DNA of 64,000 bases from Leeia speluncae (GCF_020564625.1 NZ_JAJBZT010000001.1:248001-312000), one strand, 5' to 3'. Numbered from the stretch's first letter, positions 35,237-43,449 are shown. Program-made: numbers and translations. Notes: generated from the sequence alone by a model not told the origin.

Positions 35237-37692
35237 GCAAACGAACAGAGACGATCCTGATTGTAGAAGATGAACCGGTGGTTGCATTGGATCTTCGCAT
35301 GACGCTAGAGGAATTAGGGTATAGCGTTTGTGGCATCTATGCAAGTGCGGATGCAGCCATCATGGCGGTTGAAAGAATGAGTCCATCTATGGTGTTGATG
35401 GATATTCATATTCAGGGGGATAAGGACGGTGTAGAAGCGGCTCAGATTATTTATGAGCGATGGCATTTACCGATTGTGTTCTTAACTGCCTTTGCTGATG
35501 AAGAAACGATTGGACGTGCGGCGGCGATAAAACCATTTGGATACTTACTAAAACCATTCGAGCGAAAAGAATTGTCTGCCATTATCCAAGTGGCTAGACA
35601 TCGCCACGAGGCAGAAACGGCACTTGCAGAATCTGAAGAACGTTTAGCGATTGCGCTAGAGGCGGCAGAACTAGCCTCTTGGGATTGGAATACAACGAAT
35701 CAACGTTTGCGTGGTGATGAACGCTTTTGGAAAGTATGGGGGCTGACTTTTTCTTCGGTAAATCTGACCTTAGATGATTTACTGAAGAGAGTGCATCCGG
35801 ACGATATTTCTAGTCTGCAAAGCTTAATGCGTTTGCCTGGCTTTTTTAGTTGTATTTTCCGGGTGGCGAAAAACGAAACGGAATATGCTTGGGTAGAAAT
35901 GCATGGGCGTTTGCGTCAATTATCTAGTAATGAAGTACAGATTATTGGTGCTGTGCGCGATGTGACCCTCAGAAAGCAAATGGAAGATCGTCTTCGTCAA
36001 GCAAGTGTGGTGTTTAATTCGACGCCGGAAGGTATTTTGATTCTGAATGAAGAGGGAAAGGTGGTTAGCCTTAACCCTGCATTTAGTCAGTTAACCGGAT
36101 TTCAAGAGGACGATGTCATCGGAAAATGTCCTGACAATTTCCTCATTTTCCGTCGCAATGAAGATTTGACCTATCACGCGTTGGCGAATTCAGCAGAGGG
36201 CTTTATCTCTCAAGAACTTCCGTGCCGTCGTAAAGATGGCAGCATGTTCCCGACGTTACAACATATTTGCGTCGTCAAAGATGAGTCTGGTAGCACGCAA
36301 CAGTTTGTACATCTTATTTCTGATATTAGTGCCATTCGTGAAGCAGAAAGCCGTTTGGCTCATTTGGCATTCCATGACCCATTAACCGGGTTAGGTAATC
36401 GCTACATGCTGATGGAGCGACTAGAAGAGGAAATTCATAAGGCAAAATTGCATGATGCGAAGATCGCCGTATTATTTTTAGACTTAGATGGCTTTAAATT
36501 AATTAACGATACTTTGGGGCATCATGTGGGCGATCGGGTCATTCAGATGGTGGCGACACGTATCACCAACCAGCTAAGACGTCATGATGAGGTGATTCGT
36601 TTAGGTGGAGATGAGTTTGTCGTCATTCTGCCTGGCGTGGCCGGTTTAGAGGATGCTGAAAAAATTGCGACAAAATTGCTGGCTGATTTAATTGAAGCCC
36701 CGTTTGAGATTGAAAACCATAAATACCGACTGGGTGCGAGTGTTGGTGTGGCGTTATATCCGGATCATGGTACTTCGGTTGCTCAATTACTGAGTGCTTC
36801 AGATAGTGCTATGTATGAGGCAAAGCGTGTCGGTAAAGGCAGAGTGTGTCTTTATACCGAAAACTTGATCGAGCAGGTTCGTTCGAGAATGTACATCGAA
36901 CAATGTTTGCTTGATGCGCTATCTGATGGGCAATTTGAAATTTATTACCAGCCCGTAGTGAATTTATTAATAGGGCAACTCACCGGATTCGAAGCATTAA
37001 TTCGCTGGAATCATCCAACGCTAGGTGTCGTGTCTCCAGATTATTTTATTGGAATAGCCGAAGAAAATGGCTTGATTGATAAGATTGGCGCTTGGGTGAT
37101 GCAAACGGCGGTCGCGCAACTAAAGCGCTGGCAAGCTGTTATGCCAGAGAAAATTTTTATGGCGGTGAATGTATCGCCAAGACAACTGAATGATCTTACC
37201 TTTGTTAGCAAGGTTCAAGAACTAGTAGAGGTGAATGGACTTGAACCTGGGCAACTGGAGCTAGAAGTGACTGAGTCGATGATTCAGGACTTCAATAAAA
37301 GTAAACAGGTCATTGAGGACTTACGGCATTTAGGCGTAAATGTCGCGATTGATGATTTTGGCACAGGCTATTCGTCCTTATCGTTGCTGAAGCATGTGCC
37401 AATCACCCGTGTGAAAATTGATAAATCGTTTATTTCTGCCTTGCCTGGGTCTTCAAAAGATTTGGGAATGATTTATGCCATGCTGCAAATGAGTGGTTGC
37501 TTGGGGCTGCATATTACAGCAGAAGGCATTGAAACTGTTGAGCAGGCTAGACTATTACGTGAGATGGGTTGCACCGCTGTGCAAGGTTATTGGTTTGGAC
37601 GGCCGCAGCCCGCAACTAAATACGATGAGGATTGGTTGAAAAAGGCCTGCTTAGTCGGTGGAGTGGAAGTACCGAAGGTCTATATTGCTTGA
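35233..37692 (+). CDS. Response regulator with PAS-PAS-GGDEF-EAL output (c-di-GMP enzyme)
   Basis: An 819-residue protein starting at GTG 35233, which overlaps the kinase stop (GTGA). REC domain about 5-120 with acidic EDEP and phospho-Asp in MVLMDIHIQGDKDG, Thr in FLTAFAD and Lys in LKPFER. PAS domains follow at about 135-250 and 257-375. The GGDEF domain has RLGGDEFVVILPG near 456-468. The EAL domain (about 550-805) has GFEALIRWNHP at 587 and DDFGTGYSSLSLL with metal ligands. Both c-di-GMP motifs look intact, so it may make and break the messenger. The kinase upstream should set its state. It ends with a duplicated stop-region 12-mer. Confidence 0.92.
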   Translation: MSKRTETILIVEDEPVVALDLRMTLEELGYSVCGIYASADAAIMAVERMSPSMVLMDIHIQGDKDGVEAAQIIYERWHLPIVFLTAFADEETIGRAAAIKPFGYLLKPFERKELSAIIQVARHRHEAETALAESEERLAIALEAAELASWDWNTTNQRLRGDERFWKVWGLTFSSVNLTLDDLLKRVHPDDISSLQSLMRLPGFFSCIFRVAKNETEYAWVEMHGRLRQLSSNEVQIIGAVRDVTLRKQMEDRLRQASVVFNSTPEGILILNEEGKVVSLNPAFSQLTGFQEDDVIGKCPDNFLIFRRNEDLTYHALANSAEGFISQELPCRRKDGSMFPTLQHICVVKDESGSTQQFVHLISDISAIREAESRLAHLAFHDPLTGLGNRYMLMERLEEEIHKAKLHDAKIAVLFLDLDGFKLINDTLGHHVGDRVIQMVATRITNQLRRHDEVIRLGGDEFVVILPGVAGLEDAEKIATKLLADLIEAPFEIENHKYRLGASVGVALYPDHGTSVAQLLSASDSAMYEAKRVGKGRVCLYTENLIEQVRSRMYIEQCLLDALSDGQFEIYYQPVVNLLIGQLTGFEALIRWNHPTLGVVSPDYFIGIAEENGLIDKIGAWVMQTAVAQLKRWQAVMPEKIFMAVNVSPRQLNDLTFVSKVQELVEVNGLEPGQLELEVTESMIQDFNKSKQVIEDLRHLGVNVAIDDFGTGYSSLSLLKHVPITRVKIDKSFISALPGSSKDLGMIYAMLQMSGCLGLHITAEGIETVEQARLLREMGCTAVQGYWFGRPQPATKYDEDWLKKACLVGGVEVPKVYIA

Positions 37693-37708
37693 TGTATATA
37701 TTGCTTGA
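37681..37708 (+). repeat. 12-base direct repeat across the stop codon of the REC-GGDEF-EAL gene
   Basis: TATATTGCTTGA occurs at 37681-37692 (last codons plus TGA) and again at 37697-37708, after the stop. Confidence 0.85.
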
Positions 37709-37717
37709 GGTGAAAAC

Positions 37718-37741
37718 GGGCGGTACATGGAGGTATCGCCC
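37718..37741. terminator. Hairpin between convergent genes, probable alr terminator
   Basis: GGGCGGTAC (37718-37726), loop ATGGAG, GTATCGCCC (37733-37741). On the minus strand GTTTTC follows, fitting a weak terminator for alr. Confidence 0.5.
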
Positions 37742-37763
37742 ATTCTGCGGCTAATTCGACGAA

Positions 37764-38843
37764 TTATTTTCCACTATATCTAAAATGCGCACGTTTCACG
37801 TTGCACAAGATTTCATAAGGGATAGTGCCAGCAGATTCCGCCACGGTACTCACTGGAATGAGATCTCCCCATAGTTCTACGCGGCTGCCAATCCCTGCAT
37901 TGGGTACGTTGGTTAAGTCTACCGTTAGCATATCCATGGATACGCGGCCAATTAGCCTACTCATATGGCCATCAATCATTACCGGTGTGCCTGTTTTGGC
38001 GAGTCTCGGGTAGCCATCTGCATAACCGCAAGAAACAACCCCGACTTTCGTTGGTGTTTCGGTAATGAATCTTGCGCCATAACCTATAGGTTCACCAGCA
38101 GGCAGTTCTCTCACACCAATCACCCCTGCCGTTAATTGCATCACCGGTTTTAGTTGTGCCGCGAGTGGTTGTGGCTCTGAGAATGGCGTTGCGCCATACA
38201 GCATAATACCCGGACGAGCCCATTGGCGATAAGCGTCAGACCATGCCAAGATGGCAGGGGAGTTACAAATACTGCTGTCGCCTTCAAGCCCTTCTGTATT
38301 GAGCTCGAATGTGCGGATCTGCTTGGTGGTTGCATCTACATTCGGTTCATCCGCACGCGCAAAGTGGGTCATTTTTGTTAGCTTGCTGACTTTGCCCGAT
38401 GCCTCGAGTGCTTGCCAAACGGCTCGGTATTCCGATGGGTGAATACCAACGCGATGCATGCCGGAATCCATTTTCAACCAGACATTAATCGGGGCTTTTA
38501 AGTTGCTTGCATTCAAAATGGCATCTACTTGCCAGCGGTGATGAACAGCCGTCCAGAAATCATATTGGTTAATGAGCGCTAGTTCGGCTGGTTCAAAAAA
38601 GCCTTCCAGTAACAAAATGGGCTTGGTGATGCCTGCTTGTCTTAGCTGAATGGCTTCTTCAATTGCTGCTACTGCAAAGCCATCTGCTTCTTCGTGTAGC
38701 GCTTCTGCACAAGCAATCGCACCATGGCCATACGCATTGGCTTTGATGGTGGCTAGTGCATTCCCACCATGATGAGATTTAGCTAAGCGATAGTTGTGGA
38801 CTAAATGATCGAGACGAATGTCTGCAAAGGTTGGTCTGCTCAT
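37764..38843 (-). CDS. alr: Alanine racemase (probably the catabolic DadX-type)
   Basis: A 359-residue fold-type III PLP enzyme interconverting L- and D-alanine. The PLP-Lys motif is ATIKANAYGHGAI (residues about 31-43). The C-terminal half has EPIGYGARFITE with the catalytic Tyr, and VSMDMLTVDLTNVP. Placement downstream of dadA on the same strand suggests the catabolic racemase of L-alanine use, feeding D-Ala to DadA. Whether the genome has a second biosynthetic alr cannot be seen, so I use the general symbol. A stable hairpin lies between dadA and this gene. Confidence 0.93.
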   Translation of the reverse strand: MSRPTFADIRLDHLVHNYRLAKSHHGGNALATIKANAYGHGAIACAEALHEEADGFAVAAIEEAIQLRQAGITKPILLLEGFFEPAELALINQYDFWTAVHHRWQVDAILNASNLKAPINVWLKMDSGMHRVGIHPSEYRAVWQALEASGKVSKLTKMTHFARADEPNVDATTKQIRTFELNTEGLEGDSSICNSPAILAWSDAYRQWARPGIMLYGATPFSEPQPLAAQLKPVMQLTAGVIGVRELPAGEPIGYGARFITETPTKVGVVSCGYADGYPRLAKTGTPVMIDGHMSRLIGRVSMDMLTVDLTNVPNAGIGSRVELWGDLIPVSTVAESAGTIPYEILCNVKRAHFRYSGK

Positions 38844-38928
38844 AGATAGCTCTTGAATAACCGTTCTGGAAAATGAAACCGCTAGGATTGGGCGTCAGAT
38901 TGCAAGTGTTGGTGAGAGTTGAACCGAC

Positions 38929-38961
38929 CCGCACCAGCTCCCCCCCAGGATGCTGGTGCGG
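38929..38961. other. Stable intercistronic hairpin dadA-alr
   Basis: CCGCACCAGC (38929-38938) pairs with GCTGGTGCGG (38952-38961), 10 GC-rich pairs, with no U-run on either strand. It sits 14 bases after the dadA stop and 86 before alr. It likely marks an mRNA processing or stability element giving unequal dadA/alr levels. Confidence 0.55.
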
Positions 38962-38974
38962 TGGTGCAAGATGA

Positions 38975-40273
38975 TCAGCCTTTGGCTGTAATCAACGCGG
39001 TACGGGCACGGGCTGGTTTTACTTCAGCGCCGTACCTGGCCATTGTTAGGCCGTCTGTCCGGATATCGGTTGCTTTCATTGCCAACATATCTGCCAGCAG
39101 TTTTCCAGAACCACAACCCATTGTCCAGCCAAGTGTACCATGACCTGTGTTTAATGAGAGATTCGCGTAACGCGTACCTCCGATAATTGGCGTGCCATCT
39201 GGTGTCATCGGACGTAGGCCAGTCCAGAAGGTGGCGGCTGGAATATCGCCGCCTTTTGGATATAAGCTGCCTACTACTAATTCTAGTGTTTCACGGCGGC
39301 GTGGATTCAAGGTTAAATCAAAACCTGCCAATTCTGCCATACCACCTACACGGATGCGGTCATCAAAACGAGTCACCGCAACTTTATAGGTCTCGTCCAA
39401 GATGGTTGAAACAGGGGATGCGTCTGCATTTGTGATAGGGATGGTGAGTGAGTAACCTTTTAATGGATACACTGGAATCGCCATATCAATTTGTTTCAAG
39501 AATGGGCGAGAGTAACTACCTAGCGCAACCACGTAGTGATCGGCGGTGAGTGTCTCATTGCCACATTTTACTCCTTTGATTTCGTCACCTTCGGTGATAA
39601 GTGCATCAATAGCGGTGTTGTAGCGGAATTTAACGCCAAGTTTTTCTGCTTCTTTAGCAAGTTCAGTCGTAAAGATTTGGCAATCGCCGGTTTCATCATT
39701 TGGTAAACGTAGGCCACCAACTACTTGGTCTTTTGCTAGTGCAGGTTCGATGCGCGCACAACCTTCACGATCGAGTAATTCGTAGGCAACACCGCAACGC
39801 TCAAGTACTGCAACATCTTTGCCTACAGCATCCATTTGATACTGATGGCGGAATAACTGCAGTGTACCTTTACTGCGACCTTCATATTGAATGCCAATAT
39901 CCTTGCGTAGATCACGGATGACATCGCGGCTATATTCAGATAAACGCATCATGCGTTCTTTGTTGATGTCGTAGCTTTCTGCATTGCAGTTTTTCAGCAT
40001 GTCGATCATCCACTTCCATTGGTAAAGTGAACCATCGGGTTTGATTGCCAGTGGTGCATGGCGCTGAAATAGCCATTTGAGTGCTTTAAGCGGAATACCT
40101 GGGGCTGCCCATGGCGTAGAGTAGCCTGGAGAAATTTGACCTGCATTACCGAAGCTGGTTTCTAATCCCGGGCCTTCTTGACGATCGACAACGGTAACTT
40201 CCATCCCGTTTTTAGCCAAGAAATATGCGGTACTAACACCGATAACGCCACTACCTAGTACGAGGACTTTCAT
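38975..40273 (-). CDS. dadA: D-amino acid dehydrogenase small subunit
   Basis: A 432-residue FAD-dependent membrane-associated dehydrogenase oxidising D-alanine to pyruvate and passing electrons to the respiratory chain. [20 protein letters not shown] is the FAD Rossmann loop, [27 protein letters not shown] is diagnostic of DadA, and [15 protein letters not shown] with [11 protein letters not shown] closes the FAD site. ATG 40273 is preferred over a start 21 bases upstream because GGAGAGAG precedes it and the FAD motif begins there. Forms an operon with alr; a divergent Lrp-type gene probably regulates it, as Lrp controls dadAX in enterobacteria. Confidence 0.94.
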   Translation of the reverse strand: MKVLVLGSGVIGVSTAYFLAKNGMEVTVVDRQEGPGLETSFGNAGQISPGYSTPWAAPGIPLKALKWLFQRHAPLAIKPDGSLYQWKWMIDMLKNCNAESYDINKERMMRLSEYSRDVIRDLRKDIGIQYEGRSKGTLQLFRHQYQMDAVGKDVAVLERCGVAYELLDREGCARIEPALAKDQVVGGLRLPNDETGDCQIFTTELAKEAEKLGVKFRYNTAIDALITEGDEIKGVKCGNETLTADHYVVALGSYSRPFLKQIDMAIPVYPLKGYSLTIPITNADASPVSTILDETYKVAVTRFDDRIRVGGMAELAGFDLTLNPRRRETLELVVGSLYPKGGDIPAATFWTGLRPMTPDGTPIIGGTRYANLSLNTGHGTLGWTMGCGSGKLLADMLAMKATDIRTDGLTMARYGAEVKPARARTALITAKG

Positions 40274-40471
40274 TGCTCTCTCCAGCGCTGACATGCAGCA
40301 AAAACTTCGAATGCGTCGCTTGCGAGGAATGGTTGCAATCTAAGCTTTGCAGAATTTGAAGAATCTGCCAACCATTCCGAACCCTTATCTTTCTGAAAAA
40401 GTTTGATCATTTTTCTAAAAAGATTTTTTACGAAGTATATTTAATAAAAAGCAGTTTTTTTAACTATTTAA

Positions 40472-40499
40472 TTGAATCTATTTAGTGTAGATTTATAAA
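40472..40499 (+). promoter_or_regulatory. Putative sigma-70 promoter of the lrp-like gene
   Basis: TTGAAT (40472-40477), 16 bases, TATAAA (40494-40499), 30 bases before the GTG start. The divergent region 40295-40529 is strongly AT-rich, as Lrp-bound regions often are. Confidence 0.55.
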
Positions 40500-40529
40500 A
40501 AATTATCATTTTTTAGTGATGGAAATATT

Positions 40530-41018
40530 GTGCGTACTAAACATCAGACGATTAGAGAGTTAGATCGCTTAGACCGGAAGATTCTGCGTGTCTTGCAGCA
40601 AGATGGCCGGATTGCGATGACAGATCTTGCGGAAAAGGTGGGTTTATCGACCACACCTTGTAATGAGCGAGTGAAGCGCATGGAGAGAGATGGCGTTATT
40701 GAAGGATATTTTGCGAGGCTGAACCCTAAGGCACTAGGGGCAAATTTGCTAGTCTTTGTGGAAATCCGTTTGGCGTCTAAATCTGGTGATTTGTTTGAAG
40801 AGTTTAAACGTGAAGTCTTGAAGTTGCCGAATGTAATGGAATGCCATTTAGTGTCGGGTGACTTTGACTACCTGATTAAGGCGCGCATTGGGGAGATGAC
40901 CCAATACCGTAAACTATTGGGTGATATTTTGTTAAAGCTCCCCGGTGCGACGGAATCTAAGAGTTATGTCGTGATGGAAGAGGTGAAAGAAAGCCTCGCC
41001 CTGCCTATTATGGATTAA
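40530..41018 (+). CDS. Lrp/AsnC family transcriptional regulator
   Basis: A 162-residue feast/famine regulator. N-terminal helix-turn-helix LDRLDRKILRVLQQDGRIAMTDLAEKVGLSTTPCNERVKRME (described as a region), then the RAM ligand-binding domain with FVEIRLASKS, VMECHLVSGDFDYLIKARIGEM and LLKLPGATESKSYVVMEEVKE. Length and PCNERVKRME resemble global Lrp and BkdR more than AsnC. GTG start with a GGAAA upstream. It is divergent from dadA, so it is likely the alanine-responsive activator of dadA-alr (inference by analogy). Confidence 0.92.
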   Translation: MRTKHQTIRELDRLDRKILRVLQQDGRIAMTDLAEKVGLSTTPCNERVKRMERDGVIEGYFARLNPKALGANLLVFVEIRLASKSGDLFEEFKREVLKLPNVMECHLVSGDFDYLIKARIGEMTQYRKLLGDILLKLPGATESKSYVVMEEVKESLALPIMD

Positions 41019-41097
41019 GTAGGTTTTTTCTCTGTTTTTTGGTTCAATCTTGTTTCTTGCATGGATTTTGCTTTATCTCTAATAAGGAGATGGATGC

Positions 41098-41673
41098 GTG
41101 AAACCCAGCATATTGATTGTAAATGACACCAATCGGCCGATGGATGCAGCAAGACATGCATTAGAAGCGGCCGGTTATGAGGTGATTGATGAAGTCGACT
41201 CTGCAAAAGCGTTATTGCATGCAGTGTCTATTCGCATGCCTGATGTGGTGATCATTGATACGAACTCTCCCTCTCGCGATACCCTCGAACAATTGTCGGT
41301 GATGCATACAGAAGCGCCACGACCAGTCGTGATGTTTTCTAATGAAGCAGATCGCGACACTATTCGCAAAGCCGTTGCAGCAGGCGTGTCTGCTTATATT
41401 GTAGATGGATTATCTACTGAGCGGCTTGCACCCATTTTAGAAGTGGCGAAAGCACAATTTGAGCAAAAACATGAGATGGCCGTTCGGCTTGCTAACGCTG
41501 AACAGCAATTAGCTGATCGAAAGTTAATTGAAAAGGCAAAGGGTATTCTCATGGCGAGAAAAGGGCTGAGTGAGCAAGAGGCCTTTGAACAATTGCGCAG
41601 TTTGTCGATGAAGCAGGGACAAAAATTAGTCGATTTGGCGCGTCAGTTGGTATCGATGGCGGATTTGTTATGA
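41098..41673 (+). CDS. nasT: NasT-type response regulator with ANTAR RNA-binding domain
   Basis: A 191-residue antiterminator. Pseudo- or true receiver domain about 4-120 (ILIVNDTNRPMD; Asp in VVIIDTNSPS), then a coiled-coil linker and the C-terminal ANTAR domain (about 130-188: LADRKLIEKAKGILMARKGLSEQEAFEQLRSLSM as a region) that binds tandem hexaloop RNA hairpins. GTG 41098 lies 8 bases after AAGGAG. It precedes nasS and the nas structural genes. In Azotobacter, Paracoccus and Pseudomonas, NasT stops leader termination when nitrate frees it from NasS. Two candidate target RNAs lie just downstream in this window. Confidence 0.93.
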   Translation: MKPSILIVNDTNRPMDAARHALEAAGYEVIDEVDSAKALLHAVSIRMPDVVIIDTNSPSRDTLEQLSVMHTEAPRPVVMFSNEADRDTIRKAVAAGVSAYIVDGLSTERLAPILEVAKAQFEQKHEMAVRLANAEQQLADRKLIEKAKGILMARKGLSEQEAFEQLRSLSMKQGQKLVDLARQLVSMADLL

Positions 41674-41781
41674 GTGAATGGATCTGCTTTTTTGCACAAT
41701 TGCAGTGCGCGCTATGTCGTTTATGCACTATACCGAGTCGTAATTTACTAGTGGTCATACGTATTTATGCGGTTTCTGGCT

Positions 41782-41797
41782 TGGCACGGGAATTGCT
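41782..41797 (+). promoter_or_regulatory. Sigma-54 (-24/-12) promoter of nasS
   Basis: TGGCACGGGAATTGCT (41782-41797) matches the RpoN consensus TGGCACG-N4-TTGCW at every fixed position, with GG and GC ten bases apart. Transcription would begin near 41808, leaving a leader of about 190 bases before nasS. Confidence 0.85.
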
Positions 41798-41836
41798 TTT
41801 AATCTCTTCAGACAGGAGAGAGTCTCGGACAAGCTC

Positions 41837-41863
41837 TGCACCATGGCTTCCCCCCATGGTGCA
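41837..41863 (+). other. Strong hairpin in the nasS leader
   Basis: TGCACCATGG (41837-41846), loop CTTCCCC, CCATGGTGCA (41854-41863): 10 perfect pairs without a U-run. It occupies the place where the first ANTAR hairpin would be expected but lacks an A1/G4 hexaloop. The arms also resemble NtrC half-sites (TGCACCA and TGGTGCA). Confidence 0.6.
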
Positions 41864-41883
41864 TGAGCAGTCTGGTTTTGCTA

Positions 41884-41903
41884 GCAGTGCAATGAGGTGC
41901 TGC
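41884..41903 (+). promoter_or_regulatory. ANTAR-type hexaloop hairpin in the nasS leader
   Basis: GCAGTGC (41884-41890), hexaloop AATGAG, GTGCTGC (41897-41903): seven pairs with two G-U. The loop has A at position 1 and G at position 4, the two bases required in ANTAR-bound hexaloops. Its loop nearly equals that of the second nasA-leader hairpin (AATGAA). Confidence 0.6.
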
Positions 41904-41937
41904 GCATGGATGTTTACATTCACAATGAATACCAAAG

Positions 41938-41975
41938 AAGGTGATAAGTGCCGTGAGCGCTTGTCACCTTTTTTT
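41938..41975 (+). terminator. Leader terminator before nasS
   Basis: AAGGTGATAAGTGC (41938-41951), loop CGTGA, GCGCTTGTCACCTT (41957-41970): 14 pairs, then seven T in all. It lies between the sigma-54 start and the nasS ATG, so it must be overridden for nasS expression. Confidence 0.88.
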
Positions 41976-41998
41976 ATGCCGGAAAGGCGTGGTGAGCC

Positions 41999-43111
41999 AT
42001 GGTAGATAATGTTTCTGTGATGCGAAGTAAATCGAACCTAGAATTAGAAAAAACGGAATTGGTGATTGGCTATATTCCGTTAACCGATTGTGCACCATTG
42101 GTCACTGCTGTGAAGTTGGGGCTTGATCAAAAGCATGGATTGAAGATTCGATTGCAATCTGGCTCTTCATGGGCATCCATCAGAGATCGTTTAATTATTG
42201 GTGAATTGGATGCCGCACATATTCTGTATGGCATGGTCTATGGCATTCACCTAGGCATTGGCGGTATTCAGCAAAAAATGTCTGTCTTAATGACGCTGAA
42301 TCAAAATGGGCAGGGGATTACGCTTTCTAAGCAATTGCTTGGTTTAGGCATTCATGACGGCGCTAGCTTGGCTGAGTATATCCATGCGCATCCTCGCGAG
42401 TTACGTTTTGCGCAAACATTCCCAACCGGTACCCACGCGATGTGGTTGTATACCTGGCTAGCCAGTTTAGGTGTCGATCCACTCAATGAGGTGGAGTTAG
42501 TGGTTTTACCACCGCCTGAAATGGGGAATCACATGCTGTCGGGCCAAATCCATGGTTTTTGCGCGGGAGAACCGTGGAATGCCAGAGCCATACGAGACGG
42601 TGTTGGTTTTTCGGTGGTGGCGTCACAAGATATTTGGCCAAACCATCCTGAAAAGGTGCTGGGTACGACAAAAGAGTTTGTGAGTAAATTTCCAAATACC
42701 GCTCAGGCCTTAGTCGAGTGCATTTTAGAGGCGTGTCGATATATTGACGAACCCGCGCACTGTGAAGAGGTGGTGCGTTGGATGGTGGAAGATGGTTATG
42801 TTAACGCCACAATGGCGGATATTCTGCCGCGCTTTTTAGGTGTTTATGAAAATGGTTTAGGTGGATGTACGGTGACAAAGCATCCGATTCGTTTTCATGA
42901 TGAAGGTAGTGTGAATTTTCCGTATTTATCGGATGGCGCTTGGTTTGTAGATCAATTTAAGCGCTGGGGAATGTTTAGTAAGAATAAAGATGCCTTAGCG
43001 GTTGCCGCTGAAGTGAGTGAAATTGCGCTTTATAAAAGAGCGGCGCAATCCATGGGGGTTGCGTTACCGGACTCTGAAATGAGATCGGTGAATGTGGTAA
43101 ATGGCAGTTAA
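41999..43111 (+). CDS. nasS: NasS nitrate/nitrite sensor (NrtA/CmpA-like, cytosolic)
   Basis: A 370-residue periplasmic-binding-protein fold of the NrtA/CmpA/NasS group with no signal peptide, so it acts in the cytosol. Key stretches: ELVIGYIPLTDCAPLVTAVKLGLDQKHGL, GELDAAHILYGMVYGI, FPTGTHAMWLYTWLASLGVDP and GFCAGEPWNARAI. NasS binds NasT when nitrate is absent and releases it when nitrate or nitrite binds. Here a sigma-54 promoter, a candidate ANTAR hairpin and a terminator separate it from nasT, so its level is probably raised by the very NasT it inhibits. The lack of ABC permease genes nearby supports NasS over a transporter component. Confidence 0.92.
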   Translation: MVDNVSVMRSKSNLELEKTELVIGYIPLTDCAPLVTAVKLGLDQKHGLKIRLQSGSSWASIRDRLIIGELDAAHILYGMVYGIHLGIGGIQQKMSVLMTLNQNGQGITLSKQLLGLGIHDGASLAEYIHAHPRELRFAQTFPTGTHAMWLYTWLASLGVDPLNEVELVVLPPPEMGNHMLSGQIHGFCAGEPWNARAIRDGVGFSVVASQDIWPNHPEKVLGTTKEFVSKFPNTAQALVECILEACRYIDEPAHCEEVVRWMVEDGYVNATMADILPRFLGVYENGLGGCTVTKHPIRFHDEGSVNFPYLSDGAWFVDQFKRWGMFSKNKDALAVAAEVSEIALYKRAAQSMGVALPDSEMRSVNVVNGS

Positions 43112-43268
43112 GACCGCTGCTATTAGTTGTATTGCACCATGAATATGCACCAGCTTTGTCGAGAATGCACAAATTCGGAGCGGATTTAGTCAGTTAGTTA
43201 AATGCATGTTTCTGAGTGTTTTGTATAAAAGTTAATTAATTCAATAAGTTAGGTGTTTTTATAAAAGC

Positions 43269-43284
43269 TGGCACAGTTAATGCT
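43269..43284 (+). promoter_or_regulatory. Sigma-54 (-24/-12) promoter of the nasA operon
   Basis: TGGCACAGTTAATGCT (43269-43284): GG and GC are separated by ten bases and all but one core position match the RpoN consensus. Start of transcription would be near 43295. TGCAC half-sites cluster about 110 bases upstream (43135-43180), a reasonable place for NtrC binding. Confidence 0.78.
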
Positions 43285-43316
43285 TAAGTAAAAGTACTGA
43301 CGACTTCGAGAGAAGT

Positions 43317-43341
43317 TTGTTAGCGCCAACGACGGCAACAA
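43317..43341 (+). promoter_or_regulatory. ANTAR hexaloop hairpin P1 in the nasA leader
   Basis: TTGTT, bulge AGC, GCC (to 43327), hexaloop AACGAC (43328-43333), GGC-AACAA. The loop has A1 and G4. It is the first of two tandem hexaloops that form the known NasR/NasT RNA target type. Confidence 0.7.
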
Positions 43342-43354
43342 TTTGAATTTGAAA

Positions 43355-43385
43355 GTCTGATTGATCAATGAAGATCAATTAAGAC
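43355..43385 (+). promoter_or_regulatory. ANTAR hexaloop hairpin P2 in the nasA leader
   Basis: GTCTGATTGATC (43355-43366), hexaloop AATGAA (43367-43372), GATCAATTAAGAC (43373-43385) with one bulged A; A1 and G4 are present. It lies 14 bases after P1 and 9 bases before the terminator stem. Confidence 0.75.
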
Positions 43386-43394
43386 AATAAGGAC

Positions 43395-43449
43395 AAAGGC
43401 GTCCATTTGTTTCAGGAGGAGAGAACTGAAGCGAATGGACGCCTTTTTT
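43395..43449 (+). terminator. Leader terminator before nasA
   Basis: AAAGGCGTCCATTTGTTTCAG (43395-43415) pairs with the complementary arm 43426-43446 over about 21 positions with two G-U pairs. The loop is ten bases; six T follow at 43444-43449. It lies wholly between the sigma-54 start and the nasA ATG, so operon expression requires antitermination. Confidence 0.92.

Noticed and set aside
41808-41884. First ANTAR hexaloop (P1) in the nasS leader
   Set aside because: Every AxxGxx hexamer tried in this stretch lacked at least four flanking complementary bases; only the second hairpin is supported.
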